Source: Laetiporus sulphureus 93-53 (lineage: Eukaryota > Basidiomycota > Agaricomycetes > Polyporales > Laetiporaceae). From it: a DNA stretch of 62,092 nucleotides. Every line of letters begins with the position of its first letter. Position 1 is the first letter of the stretch. Location: positions 475,069 to 537,160 of the forward strand of contig NW_024468529.1 of NCBI RefSeq assembly GCF_001632365.1. Reading direction: 5' to 3'. Position numbers and translations under genes: made by a program. The notes beneath the pieces are model-generated. The model ran no database searches. It saw nothing but the letters and a program-made list of their open reading frames with translations, and was not told where the DNA came from. Positions 44,511 to 57,675 of the stretch are shown here, piece by piece.

Positions 44511-46139
44511 AGGTCAATTGGAGATGGCATATACCCTCATAAATATCTGTCACAGCAATTTAATGAGTCATATTATCTATCACATCACCCCTGTCTCTGC
44601 CTCCAGCCACAAAGCTTGGCCCTTCAGCATGTGACATGCATTTTGATCAAATACGATCAAATACACCGACTCGCGAGCCTCGGATGCAAATCCTCGCCAC
44701 TCGTGACCACCATTGATCAGACCATGATGAGCTCTGAAGGTGCATCTTCCTGCATCATTTCTGCTCGTATATCTCACACAGGACTGCAGTAACATGGTGT
44801 GTGTCTTCTCGCAACCTTCAAGTTGCGATGGCTGACTGCTTTCTAGCCCAGTCTGCTCACGCAAAATCCTTGAGAAGGACATCAACCATCATCTGGACAC
44901 TGGCTGTGCTGAGGATGTTGACCCAGCCTCAAAAGCAAGGTGAGCACCCCCTCGTACACAGCCCAGGACACAGGCTTCCATCGCGTTGCTCTTCAGTGGG
45001 ACACAGAAACTGCATGCAGCACCAGCCGGTCCTTTGCATGTGGCTCTGACATCAAAGGCTCATGGAAAGAAGAGGGTTCAGACAGATGAGACTTACGCAT
45101 CTGCTGAAATGGTACCTTCGAAGCAACCAAAGACCACCTCAGTTTCAACCACCATGACTTCTCGCATGAATGCTGCTGCTCCTCTTGCTGAATGCCTCCG
45201 CCCAACTAAGTCTTCAGTCGTCAAGCCAGATAGCCTCTCCAGGCAGGTTAACCATCATATTTATCTCAGGATCCGTGATGGAGATGAAGAGAGGTGCAGG
45301 CATTTCTACAATTAGGCTGCTCCTTGCTGGAGAGTCGTCGAACTCAGCCTGAGGCATGCCCTTGCTCTGCTCCATGAAATGAGTAAGAAGGGAGGGTAGA
45401 ATTAGAGTAGAATACTAGCTACAGACATGCAGGGACGCAGCACTACTTTCTCACAGCATGCGAAATTGACAGTGTGTTCACACACACAGCAGCTCCTCGG
45501 TATCTGAATCTGAGCTCACCCGCCCTCTGTATGTGTGAGTGGGACATCTCACATGCACACCAGGAGATGAGGCAATGTCTTCTCCATTTTTGTGGGTGAG
45601 GCCTCTAGAAGGCAGAGAAGAAGATGCACTAGAAGGAGAAGAAAAACGAAGGCGAAGCTCCATGCACCTGCACTTCTCTGTGAGGAGGGAGAAGGGCTGA
45701 GTGCTGACTGGTGACTGGTTGACCCCTCAATATCAATTGTTAGCTAGCGCTTGCACTGCACTGTCTATCAACTTTGTGGTCCCGCAGTTGCGCACCAACT
45801 GTTATGACTTGTACTCATCACTAGTGCATTGATGTATCAAAATTTTTAGTATCCCAAGTCTACAAGCAGTGAGGGCATAACCTCTGCAACAAGGGATGAG
45901 CCAATTCACATCATACCAGTATCGAGGCTCTGTCAGTTCTTATGCTGCACTCAGATTGTAGTACAGCTGGTATGCATTAGATTGGAAAGGAGTTACTTCC
46001 ATTTGACAGTGACATCAGCGAAACCATTGCCATGTGCACAGAACATATAGAATATAATGACATGACGGTGTAATTCGTTGCAGATGGAATGTAAAAAGAT
46101 TCTTGACTGAACATCAGAAATGATCAGGATGGCCAATTG
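44511..46139. other. No gene recognised
   Basis: Short frames only. A plus-strand frame near 45056-45250 (KRVQTDETYASAEMVPSKQP) looks coding but has no known domain. A minus-strand Ser-rich frame at 45478-45663 could be a decayed N-terminus. AT-rich sequence lies around 45830-46140. Confidence 0.35.
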
Positions 46140-46735
46140 ATCAATGCCACTTACCACTACTGCCGTTTGGCCTTCTTCGATCTGGTACCATCAACCTTGA
46201 TAGCTGTGTTGTCTGTGATGCACACCAATGCTGACTTCACCTTCAACCCCTCACCTCCCATCAAAGCCTTTTGAATTGCCTCGTGCCCCATCCCAAAGGG
46301 TGTTGAAGAACAGCTGCCATCACAAGTCCTTGACTCCCATCTCCTGCTGCAGCCGGTCGACAATACCAACGGCACATTTGTACTGCGTCTTATCCCCCAT
46401 GTGGTCTGAGCCCTTGAACTCAACGCCTCCACCGGTCAACATCTAGAAGACAGTTGGGCTTGGCTGCATGAGGGTAATGATCATGTTGGTGTGCAATAAC
46501 TTCACATGCACAGAGTATAGTGGTCTTTGCTCGGTGATATAGTAGCATAGCGTCGAGTGTCCACTGCTCATAAAGGATTTCCAGGCTCTTGCTTCTCTTC
46601 TACTGGCAGCCCATCATCTGCGGCTGAGACAGTAGTTGCAGCATTGGCCAGGCTGGCAAAGAACGACTCAATTGAGCCCTGTCGAGAGATATGCGGCACC
46701 ACATGATCATTGTGGGAGAGGCAACCTAGATATAT
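46140..46735 (-). pseudogene. Decayed gene of unknown family
   Basis: Consecutive minus-strand frames look like an eroded protein: VVPHISRQGSIESFFASLAN near 46700, LCYYITEQRPLYSVHVKLLH near 46530, LTGGGVEFKGSDHMGDKTQY and CAVGIVDRLQQEMGVKDL near 46370, and ITDNTAIKVDGTRSKKAKR near 46170. An in-frame TGA follows GVKDL. I do not recognise the family. The style (basic tail, frame breaks, transition-type stops) matches the neighbouring cellular pseudogenes. Confidence 0.4.
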
Positions 46736-48635
46736 ATGTGATGCGCAAGCAGAGACATCACGGAGAGGTTAGAATGCAGAGACGTCTTAGGCGCTTCTAT
46801 CAGCACAAAGGTCATGATGCGCGGAAGCTGCAACAGCTGCTCGCCATCATGGATCAGTAGCCCGTCATGGCCTCAGTAAGTCGTTCTTCGACTTACATTA
46901 ATATTTCTGCAGTGACTGAGTTGTACAGCTTGCAAACACGTCCTACAACACAGTCGTCAAGCGAAATAGTGAGTCCGCTCACGTTATCTGTTTGCTGCAT
47001 GCAGCATAATTCTCGAACGACTTCACTAGGCATATACATAGGTATACATGTCCACCGTGGTTCATCTTCACCAGTGCATATATGTTTGATGTTGTATTTG
47101 ACATCGGTATTACTGCATTCTGGGATCATTGGAAAAGTGGATGCTTGCGTTTAGTTGCATTTAGTTGATTGAGACATGTATTCTTGCTTGCAGTCCCACA
47201 GAAGCAGTGGAAAAATATTTGTGACAAATATGTGCAATGATTGTGCAATGATCATTGAATCTTACATATTGCTAGCCAACGCAAATTTACTTTACTCTGA
47301 GTCAAGTCATGGTGTGTCTATTACTCTGAACAATGTGCCTCCGACTGCTGCACCAATCAAGCCTGCATCGGGTTCCTTCTTGCCACATTTTACTTCCACT
47401 CACATTGCTATGTGAAGCTCTATATGCAGGCATCGCACAGTGCATGGCATACTTTCGGGTCAGATTTCTGCCTGTCCATCAGCTGGCCTATGTATAGATT
47501 TAGATCTGCAAGGTGACGATCGAGTATAATGTGTATACTTAACAGCAGTGAGCACACCTATGGACATACCACTCTTCACACAGTCAGTTCTTGCTGAAGA
47601 TTCTTGAATTGGCTGCAAATCCAGCTATAGTTTATCTCTTCTTGCCACTGCCTCTTCAGCTGGTCGAGCGTCTCTTGCAGGACGTGAACCGAGCAGATTC
47701 ACTCTGGTTTGGGTTCCTGGAGAGGGAAAACCCAGTGCAGGACATAACACAGATCCAGTGCAACTCGCTGAAGTCAAGCGCAGATAGTCTTTGGAGATCT
47801 CTTGCAGCATTCTGACAATTATGTGTTCGGCATGCTCTGCATGCATCCTGCATCTTCAATGAAACATGAGCTGGCAGGAGCATCAGATTGACACACCGAA
47901 TTGGCTCCTAGATCATAGGCATCATACATAGGAGTGACACAAAGAAACTAGAGTAGGGAAAGAATACAAGGCCTGAGTGGGCACCAGCACCCAGCCCTTC
48001 CGACGTTCTATCTCGTTCTCGCTGGAATAGTGCAACTCTGCAGTTGAGAAGGGCAATGTCATTTAGGTCGAGAGAAAATGGAGCTTTTTTCTTTGATATG
48101 GACGTCTTCTTAAACTTCTCACCGGTTGACAAGGGAGAGTTGTCATTCCTGTGTACCATGCCATTACAACTGGTGATGGAGGAATGCAGGCATGCCCAAT
48201 GACTTTTGCTTGAGATTCGTCATTCTGGTGAGTGTCAGCAGAGGCTTTGACAGCAAGCTCGATGGGTTTGTAGCCATTATTCACACATCAAAAATGAGGG
48301 AGGATATGCACACCTGCGCAGTTTAACGCCCGCCCAGTCCATCTTGTGGCTAAAAGTATCAGTCGTTATCTGTATTAGTTTCACAGACCGATGTTGAGTC
48401 CTGCCTTCATCCCAAAGGGGGTGTGGAGAATGGTCAATGATGGGATTTTGAGACTGGAATTACCCTCTGTGAGGCCCAGCATGTTGTCGATTGTGCCAAC
48501 ATGCTTTGGGATAGAAAACATTTCATGTATCGAATGCAATAACATGTCAACCTCTAACAACGCTACTTGGTGCATGAGTGATAACCAAGGTGAAGCTATT
48601 GGATGCAAAAGTGATAACCATCAGGCTGATACACA
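46736..48635. other. No gene recognised
   Basis: Short frames without family resemblance, among them 47591-47815 on the plus strand. The minus-strand stretch 47908-48159 (KKTSISKKKAPFSLDLND) may be the C-terminal tail of the kinase pseudogene that ends near 48640. Confidence 0.35.
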
Positions 48636-50620
48636 CCCCCACTACAATTTGTAGGTCGGAGAAACTGTCAGAAGCAGATCGTTGAGCTTGCTGATTATCT
48701 TTGCATTTGTGCTCCTTGGATACCACATTTTAGCATCAAGCATGGTGTTGCACTTGAGCAACTGTGAATCACAAGCCCACATCCTTGACCAACAATTTCG
48801 AGATGATATTGCAAGCTGCAGATGAGGCGTCACTTTGGGGATGTATCTCGTATATTGGCTTAAGACTTACCATCAGCGCTGACAGAAACCGGTAAAAGGT
48901 GCATGCGGACTGTATAGTATTTCCTATCGTGAGGATTCATCTTCGAGGAAAATGGAAGATGACCACATGACCTAGTAAACGCATCACCATACGAGACGAT
49001 AGCATCCCAATAAATCACCCACATTTGAAAAATTGTCACTCCAAGTGCTCAGCAATCCACTTTGTGCATGTGGCTCCCCTCAATTGTTTGATATCACTAA
49101 TGCAAGTTCAGGCGACATATGTGTGGTAGTCCCAGCTTTGCTCTGTAAAGTGTCATTGGCTACACCGTGTCAGTGAGATCTTGCATACAGTCTCACCCGA
49201 AGTTGAGTGCCAGCAAAGATTTTGGCTGTACCAAAGTCAGCAACTTTAACTTGCAGCAGTTGCATATCAACGATGAGAATGTTCTATTGTAAACAGTTCA
49301 TCAGTGGAACAAGGTCATAGACCATAGCAGGGAGAATACTGATGGCTTGATATCCCGATGAATGATATTCTTGAAATGCAGATACTGGTATAACAAGGTG
49401 ATCAACTCCATCACAAATATGTCGATAGCAAAGCAACGTACCTCCAGAGTGGCACATACTTGCCAAGTGATGATTTGAGCTCGAGATTCATCTTGGTTCA
49501 GAATGGCCTTATGTGAGCACAATGCACTGTCAGACAATTGCATTCACACTAACTGAGGCCATTCCTTTCGATGAGCTTAGAAAGATCCCCCATAGGAACG
49601 AATTCCAGGACCATATCTGTCACATCACACATATCAGTGATGACAGCAACTAAAGACAGTGACATACATATGGATGAATCCTCCCAGAATAGTTCATCAA
49701 ATCGTACAATGTGCAGCTGAGAGACATGCATTAAATGCACATATCATGTGATAGCAATGAGATGATTACATGGCACAATCTGCAGACTATGGCAGCTTCT
49801 TTTTTGATCAATTTCAATTGAGTCTTAGTCAGTTTCATTGGATCACGTGCTGTCTTGACCGCATGCAGTTTTCCACTGATCTGATTGTGAGCTTTGTTCA
49901 CATTACCGAACCCTCCTCTCCCTAAACTGCAACACGATTAGCAGCTATTGAGCTCATTGATATTGCACATACAAGCAGCCCATGCTGTATGTGTGGTGAA
50001 ACTATAGTGATCACCATATAGACTGACATAGACATGTAAGAATTTACATACCGACTGTGCTGTGACTTCAACAAATGTAAACGATCACTTCAACAAATGA
50101 GAGTCACCCTGCAGCATGCCTTCAGGGTCATAAGCAAGAGAAAACATTGTTTCAGACTTTAGTACTGTGGCCTCCCCATGGTCAAGCTTCTTGCTGTCCA
50201 CCTTGCCACGAAACACTATCAGAAGTCGAAGAATGTGGGTGACGAAACCCTTACATATGTGTAATTCTGGCTCAGATTCTGAATGACGATAGCCACGAAT
50301 CCATCACTTGCCCTCATCCTCCGAATGATGCAATGAACATTGTCTATTTCAATTCAATATCAATGAGAGAATGCAGTAATGATGCAACGATTCAGCAATG
50401 AAGGCTGACTCACCGATGTCATTATTGTCATCGTCGACAACTACAACATCACATAGTGGCCCATGCTTCCCAATCGTGACCTTGTCTCTAGTGAGCTCAA
50501 TCTCTTTTTTGCAGCCAATGAGCCTGCCATACAAGGGAAGAGAATTAAGAGAATGGAGTGAAAGCATATCTTGCGAGAGTGATGGTTGCACAGTCCCAGG
50601 GCTTTGTGCCGGGCACAAAA
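48636..50620 (-). pseudogene. FHA-domain protein kinase of CHK2/Rad53/Cds1 type, decayed copy
   Basis: Read on the minus strand. The FHA domain starts LYGRLIGCKKEIELTRDKV, TIGKHGPLCDVVVVDDDNN at 50560-50415, and continues NVHCIIRRMRASDGF, IQNLSQNYTYV at about 50340-50250 (usual NxSxNGTxV). The kinase Gly loop is SLGRGGFGNVNKAH and the VAxK block is GKLHAVKTAR near 49850. IVRFDELFWEDSS and MVLEFVPMGDLSKLIERNG form the N-lobe hinge. The catalytic loop is NIIHRDIKP near 49350, the Mg loop VADFGTAK near 49225, and the activation segment GTTTHMSPEL near 49115. LGVTIFQMW and ISKLLVKDVGL-stop-FTVAQVQHHA follow to 48740. FHA followed by Ser/Thr kinase is the checkpoint-kinase architecture. Frameshifts and stops (TGA where Arg is expected before FTVAQV) break it. 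Introns remain. Confidence 0.82.
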
Positions 50621-53600
50621 TGGTTTATAATGAAGAGTGCCAGCTCAGTGCGATCTGTAGCATTCTGGAAAGGAAAGGACCATCTGTCAGAAAGAAAACG
50701 TCATAGAACTGCCTAATGAACCCATGGCCAGATCATGTCAATGCTGTCTAGGCTCAGAGTGCTCAGCATGCCACAAGGATGTAGGCATGCAGATCAACTT
50801 AACAAGACAATCTAGCCATGGTGCACGAAGGGTGGGCAGCATGTGCCAAAGATTCAAGATGACATGAGTACAGATGCAGACACAGGTAGTGACATCAGCA
50901 AAAAGTCTGATCACCGATCTGGATAGAAATGGTAGTCAGTACCGCTGCCATATTGCAAGAGCAGACATTTACAGATATTGGCAGAAAGTCCTCCATAGGG
51001 TCCGGTGCTGCCATGCCTGCTCATTTTCAGTCAGGTATGTATTTTCTGGCATATACTGTAGCTGACTGCTGGTGATAGATTTGTGCAGATATTGTAAGGT
51101 AGGATTGACATGCAGAAGGCTGTCTGAAGCATATGCACCATATATCTAAAATCCAATGCTACAATGTGGGAGGCCATAATATTTATATAGAGAGAAATAT
51201 AATTTATTGTTAAGTAGATGGTATAATGTATCATAACGTAACATGAAATCAAACCGCAAAAAGACCTGGTACTGTGTGTATAGGAGTTCCGACTCACAAT
51301 GTGGCAAAGGGGATGCCAGCATTGTCCTCATCCTCATCTGAAGCATCCCTACCAGCGCAATGTCGCGGTACCAGTCATGGTCGACGTCACCATGGTGCAT
51401 AGCATACTGTTAAGCTCAAACTCTGTCAAACATAGTCACACTATATATAAGCCTTCACTCTTGTTCAATTCACCTCAGTCCATTTCTCCCACAGCACTGA
51501 CAGTCTCAACAAATACCCACCCTCCACCACTGCATCACCATCTTCCACTTCATTTCTTCCTCAACGATATAGCAAAATTTGTCGCATTCCTCGTCTCGAA
51601 GTTCTCGTCAGTTGTAACTTGTGACTCGGAAACTCAAAACCCGAGGAACAAACACTGAGCTTACTAAGCACATGGATGAGGAAAGAAATGCACTGCAACT
51701 TGGCTGCAACTGTGACTGCATCATGTTTCTTCTCCTCGTCAATGTCTTGCCATCTGCTCACATTGGGGTTTTCTCATCGCAGCTTGTTTCGACAGGGTTT
51801 GTGTCTGTCCTCAGATGACATGACTGAAGGAGCGCGGCTGCATGCCACCAGAGGGAAGTCATGTAAGACTTAGCAAGCAAGTGGTATCGAGCTGGTTGGC
51901 TGTACCGGGGAACCTCGTGCTGGTCATTGACCTGGATGATGCTCTCGAGCATCAATGTATTGTACGTAAATGTGTTCATATGGCTGCATATGTGGCCTTT
52001 GTCAGAAAGGTGCTGAAGGAGGATGGTATGCAGGGGGGCCAGCGAACATAGGCTGCACAGAGCCATCTTTGCCTGGCGTGCATTCGCTAGCTACATGCAT
52101 GCAGGTGAGTGTTTTTATCAGTGTGCTGCTCACTGCACAAAGGCACATATACTCACCATCAGCATATCCTCCCCCTTCACACAGCGTCGCATTGTTGCTC
52201 ATCCATCCTCACTCATGGGCATCGACAGCACGTGGATGAGTAGTGGTAAGTCTTTTCAAAGTCATGCCCAGCTGCTCCTGCATACTTCTTCTGATGTCTG
52301 GGGGCACGTGCAGGCATCCTGATTGCGATCACCTTGCTGCTTTACTTGCTGCTTTGCTTGCTGCTTTGTGGGAGCTGTAAGGGTGAATCTCATAGGCAAC
52401 TATTCAACAAGCCTACACACATTGCAGCTAAATGGTTATGTCATGGCCTTGCAGAAACCTCAAGTCACAGACTCTCTGATCACCATGCAGACCTGTCCGT
52501 CGGTGCTCCCGCTCACCAATCTGAACTCTGAATTCCTCGTGTACGAGGTCGATTCCTGGGTATGTCTATATATGTGAGAATTTGACCTCCTGAGCCTTAA
52601 CTTACTCCACTGCAAATACAAAAACAGACATTCGACATCCCTCATGACTACACATGAATGCAACATGATGTCAAAAGATGCAGGGGCAAAGCGGCCAAGC
52701 GTGACTTGAGACGGCTCATGTTCGCTCCTTCATGTGCTGTCAAGGTCCGTAAACTGCTGAGAAAGGCAGTGCTGAGAATGTGGCTGACATCTGTTTATTT
52801 ACGCATCGTCGAGGTTCATGGACGATAAAAGAGGCCGTGATCATTCAAGATGCAGGCGTGTACTCCAGACGATCAAAGAAGTGGTGCCGAAGAAGAGCCA
52901 ATGGACGTGGCTTCACAAGGCTCACATCTGCTCGTTCACGTGCTGTCAAGGTAAATGAACAGTGGAGAGGATCCTCCTTGGCCATTCAGAGTGTGCCCAT
53001 ATCTTGAACGTTAAAGAGGTGGAAGAGTTATGTGAGTCCATGCTGATATCGTTCACGTCTCCATCTCCCAAATGTAGATCACACATTCATGTTGTATCAT
53101 TAAAATAAATTTCTATCAATCCTAACAACAACTACCATATCATGGCTAGTCAATCATTTGTCTTTCTGGGCAATGATTCATCTGAATGGCTGAATTTTCA
53201 TCTGAGAGTGCTGTGCATTGCCCAGACCTCAACTGACGGCTGAGATATTGTCTGAATTCTATCTGCCAGATGGCAGCTGATCTGTACATTACCTGATGAC
53301 ATGAAGATATTGACTACCATTGTCTGACCGGTGGTGGTAGGCCTGGCCTGATGATGGTAGTCAGATCCTAAGAGGTTACAGATCTGACTTATCTGTCAGT
53401 CACCTGGCAGGTGGGGTAGTCAATAACAGATAAGGTACGTTGGGCATAGTCAGGCCCAGATCGGCAGTCGGACTTTGTGCTGATGGACATACAGGATGGT
53501 TGGAGGCCCTCCAACATTGAGATATGATAAAAGGGTCAGAGAAATAATTAACTGCTGCACATGCTGACCTGCATGTGCAACTGCTTCTTGTGTCGACCCT

Positions 53601-53735
53601 GCACAACATGTAAGCTGAGTCAAATCATTAATATGACTGTTACGGTGTGGCTGACATTGTCCAGCCAATGGCAGTGCTTCACTGCTGAGCTGCTCTAGAT
53701 CATGGAATGATGGAGCTGCAGCCGGGCCAGGCATG
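50621..53735. other. No gene recognised; promoter-like segment near 51440
   Basis: CTATATATAAG at 51441 is followed by a CT-rich, then TTCCTCAAC-type stretch typical of fungal promoters, and an ATG at 51672 opens a 48-codon frame. Further frames at 51842-52051 (AVPGNLVLVIDLDDALEHQ) and 52323-52577 (VRVNLIGNYSTSLHTLQLNG) look partly coding but unassigned. A short segment ending CACGTGCTGTCAAGGT or its TCATGTGCT variant occurs twice, near 52740 and 52950. 53100-53400 shows nothing. Confidence 0.35.
51441..51451 (+). promoter_or_regulatory. TATA-box-like core promoter
   Basis: CTATATATAAG followed after about 30-50 bp by a pyrimidine-rich stretch. The downstream frame is short and unassigned, so activity is speculative. 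Confidence 0.35.
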
Positions 53736-55575
53736 CTGATAGTGTCTCACTCCTCCAGTAGCTTTAGCCTGGGCCTCTGCATGAGCATCCCTCTCACCAG
53801 CTGTGCTTGTCCTCTGTGGGCGGGCTAGCAAGTTCAAGGTGCGTGAGCCCATAGATGCACTCAAGTGGGAGGAGCTGCACCACATGGTAGATGCAGAGCA
53901 GGATGGCGGAGACCCGGGAGATGGGGAGGATGCCATTGAGGACCTAGGGTAAATATGCGTCAGCTCACTTCTCTTCGACATGACTGAGTGTGTGTGCTGA
54001 TGAGATAACTGTGAAAATGTGGATCAAAGCGCATTTCCATCGGCACATAATTTGGCATGACGAGCCCAGGACAGTCCACCAGATGCACGTCATGTGTCCA
54101 GAAGAGCATCTGTAAGTGTTTAGTCTAGCGTACCAATGCAGTGGAAGTCAGCGAGTCTGTGTGACAATGTATTCTTGTGCCGCCAGCATGCGTACCTCAC
54201 CCGGTGTCTGTGACGCGTACACCTTGTGCATTTCAAAGAGCACATTCAACAATGAGGACTTGCCTACATTTGGCTGGCCTGGGAAGAGCATGAGCCAGTG
54301 CGGATGATATGGTTTAAGCATGACCCACCAATCACACCAATTGTTAGGAACTGTGATTCACCTTCCTCTTCTTCTTCTTCAAATTCTTGCTCGCCTCCGA
54401 TCTCGGATGTATCCTCAGGATATTGAGGTGCACGAGCTTTGGCGGCTCCACCCACTACACTTCCAACCTTCCCTCTTTCTGTTCTCAGGACAGCATCCCA
54501 GTCAATTTCTCTTAGAACACGAAGTTCCCAGCACCGTAGTTTCTCCGCTTGGCTCCTTACATGGGCGGGTGGCTCGAGCAATTCCTCATGTGTCTCATGC
54601 AAGGCATCCACTAAGGTTCTGTGAAAGCTGGTGAGAAGACGAGCCTCGTAGGCAATTCTTCTACCCGTCATACTGGCACCTTCCCTCTCGGTGTACAATT
54701 TGATCTGCATGACATATTCAAATAGCGGGTCCACGCCTCCACTCGTGTAAGATCCAAGATGTTGACCTTTGTAAGGATGATGATCATTTGTATTCACTGG
54801 CATTGATGGGCTTTGATAGATAGATGGCGAGGGAGGGTGGGTAGTGTAGGAGCGGGCAGCAGGAGTCAAGGAGAATGAGGATAATTTGAGAGATCTCAGT
54901 GATGCACCAGCTGAGGAGAGTGAGGCTGAGCTATGGATCGATACATCAGAAGAAGACGTACAGCTGACACCAGACTTCGAGGTTGCGCTCAAAGGAGATT
55001 GGGGCGTGTGGCATTTCGAGCTCGGGTGTGGACTCATCGTTCTCTCCTTTCTCAGTGACACTGTCTGCGAGCTCCACCTCTGAGACTGTGCTGCACCATG
55101 AATTGACAGCGGCGTTGGTCTGTGCAAGCCACTTCCTCTCGACCTCCCTCTTGCTCATGTCATATTTTCACTTGGTCAACTAGGACAAATCAAATTCATC
55201 TTGATCTGTCCATCAGCATCAGCGACCAGTGGTGCCAATTTGCCAATCTTGAGTGCCGTGCTGCATGCTCACCAGCATCGGATAAAATGGCCACTTCAGG
55301 AGGGATGGATCATGTGACTCGCAGCAGGTTCATGTCTCCTCCATGACTTTGGTAGGGAGCTTGATGAGAAATGACTGACAACGAGCAGGTGCTGCGGTGC
55401 TGTCCGGCTCCATGCTGGATGTCCTAGGGCCAAGGGAAGCCTTCTTACTTTTGCGACCATGGCGGTCGAGCTTGGGCGGGGGAGAGACATCATCACATTT
55501 GACAGCGTGCTTGAGCTGCAGCTGCTCGTTATCCTGCTTTGATGAAAACAGACTTTGTGATGTATTGCATCCTGC
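53736..55575 (-). pseudogene. GNL1-type circularly permuted GTPase (MMR1/HSR1 family), decayed copy
   Basis: Minus strand from about 55570. The N-terminus is LKHAVKCDDVSPPPKLDRHG, then FLIKLPTKVMEET, ISFERNLEVWCQL, and after an intron ITEISQIILILLDS and HYPPSLAIYL. The permuted order then follows. G4 is IIILTKVN (near 54780; relatives have TKxD), with a frameshift before LYTEREGASMTGRR. RTLVDALHETHEELLEPPAH and EIDWDAVLRTERGKVG precede ITIGVIG-type G1, which is split by an intron: IGVIG then QPNVGKSSLLNVLFEMHKV (about 54281-54210). G2/G3 follow as LFWTHDVHLVDCPGLVMPNY near 54110, then VLNGILPISRVSAILLCIY and LLPLECIYGLTHLELASPP at 53950-53820. The family acts in ribosome or RNA metabolism as K+-type GTPases. 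The Asn in G4 and the shifts mark it as dead. Introns are retained. Confidence 0.85.
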
Positions 55576-56337
55576 TATGCAGATATAATGTAAAAGCAGT
55601 GTATTGTGTGTCGAGGAGGACCGTGACGAGCAATGGGTGCCTGCAAACCCATCTCGATTGGCGTGCATGAAATTAATTTTGGCGAATTGTGGCCAGTAGC
55701 ATATGGCAAGAAACTCCTATGTTTTTTACATCGATGTAAATTACATGTAATTTATATGTAATTTACAAGGTATTTTACATTGTCCTAAAATACTCATGTC
55801 AAAAATGTCAAAAAAGGGTCATCACGTGCACCTTCGTACTGATGACCGGGCAGGCAAAAGCTGGACAAAAGCCAAGAGAAAGAACTCAAACAGGAAAAAG
55901 CCAACAGAAAGAATTATGGAAAGCAGGCCAGGTGTCGAAAATGAAGGGAGAAGCCGGCCACATGCTTGAAACTTCGCTTCAATGATTAAATCTGATGCTT
56001 TCATTTTTCATGCAACTTGACGAGTGGATTGGGTCGGGAAAATCCTATGACAGTGCACCTTCCTATGTGCATGATGCATTCCTCGAAGTTCTCAATATAC
56101 CAGGACCACTTGAACATGCTTTATTCCTGTCACCATCCACATCTGTCCTGTCATTTCTTGCAAACACCCTACCACCAGTTTCCAACGGCAAGATACCTCC
56201 CCCCCCCACATGACACTTTGCAGCAGTTCTTCAGTCTCACAACCCCCACCCTTCCTCACATTGCGACATTACGAACGCTTCCACTGCCACTACAAGATAC
56301 TGTCAGAATGCTGCTTAAAATGGCCGGTCAGCAATGG
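55576..56337. other. AT-rich spacer at a composition boundary
   Basis: No gene. It contains the palindrome at 55736-55766 and several runs of A/T. CpG frequency rises after this point. Confidence 0.45.
55736..55766. repeat. AT-rich inverted repeat
   Basis: Arms GTAAATTACAT (55736-55746) and ATGTAATTTAC (55756-55766) are perfect complements around a 9-bp AT loop. TTTACA-like motifs continue on both sides. A cruciform-prone site; no function shown. Confidence 0.85.
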
Positions 56338-57030
56338 CTATCTATATAACCCGGGCCGAATGTAACATTTGGCCTCCCTCCGTGCGCACCTCCTAGCTCC
56401 TCGCGATCATGTCCTATCCTCTTGAAAACAATCTCATTTGAAAGCCCTGCTTCGATTCTCAGGGTCACAAAAGGGTTGCAATCATTCGACACAATGGATC
56501 ATGCGCGAAAGCTTGCACAATCAGGTAAGTTTTTGCATTCTGTCAACTGTGACTAGAATATTTCTAAAAACTTGAGCAGGTGCTCTAAATTCCGTTTTTC
56601 TTTTGCAACCCCTCGGAATGCATATCCTCCTCATTATATTAAAATTTCAAGTATTTTCACCGTCCGGTTTGTTTTCTATGCATTGTTCTTTGAGCTCGCT
56701 CGATAAGCGCCTGCTTAGCGCGTACCTCATTTTATTTTTTTCTCGCCGTACATCCACTCTATCCCCTAGGCGCTGCTTGCGACCTCTTGCTATACCATTC
56801 ACCTATATGCATGCCACAAATCTCCGCGAACGGAGCCTTTTGCAACCCTCCAGGACCTGTACTTAGATCCGCTCTTGCTGCCGCTTTCACTTCCTAATCG
56901 GAGAGACTCGTGCCTGTTCCCACTTCTCACCTCTCACCTCTCGCCTCTCTATCTCAGACCTCAGCCTTCCTCACCATGCATTCCTCGACATTCGCAAGTA
57001 TCGTACATGACCGTGAAGGACGGAGAGGCT
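56338..57030 (+). repeat. Long direct repeat, copy 1
   Basis: Begins CTATCTATATAACCCGGGC and matches 57676-58370 along its full length with moderate divergence. Shared blocks include CCTCCCTCCGTGCGCACC, GAATGCATATCCTCCTCAT, TATTTTCACCGTCCG and TCTCCGCGAACGGAGCC. It has a TATA box at 56343-56349 and intron-like GTAAGT and AG sites, but no long frame. Confidence 0.9.
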
Positions 57031-57675
57031 GTGCTCCATACATGCGGCCGGACGCTGAGGTCCGCAGGTAAGTTCAAGTTGTCATTTGAGACTCGACACG
57101 CTAACAAACGTTTTCTTTTTTTTATCAGTCTCGACGATTGACCGCACTGTGTTGTTCACGGTGTGGTTTCTAGTCGATCTTTCTCACCTCTGCCCATCAT
57201 CTGGAGATCCGAGTTGTACTCGGAAATCCACGTGTCTTACAACAACATCGCCTCGAGTATGATGCGCGCCCAGAGGCCACTCGCGATGAGGCCGACACAC
57301 ACCTCCACATCATCCCGGAGGCATGGACTAGGACAATCACTGCCTCAGTACCGTGGAGGTCACCTCCACCGACGCGCGCATGAACTTTTCGCGCCTCATC
57401 GCGCACGAACCACCCGTCTTGCATCGCCAACGTACCAGCTTGTCGGTCACGCTGTGGCAAGTGCATCCTCGAGTACTACGAAAGTGGATGTGAGGGACTG
57501 GCGAGGCCGTTCCCAGCAGCGTCGGCTTACGCGCGCTAGGTTCCTTCCTGAAAGGCTACCCCCACCCTATTTATCTCTCGCGCCATGCATGAATCTCGAC
57601 AACACGCAAACGAGCCAGCACGGGTCCCTGCAAGCCCCATACCACCATTCGGCCACCGGTGCACCCGCATATTCC
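57031..57675. other. Spacer between the direct repeats
   Basis: GC-richer DNA. A 174-codon plus-strand frame at 57163-57687 is Arg/Ser/Pro-rich and resembles no family; I regard it as chance. An intron-like segment runs from GTAAGT near 57068 to CAG near 57129. Confidence 0.4.
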
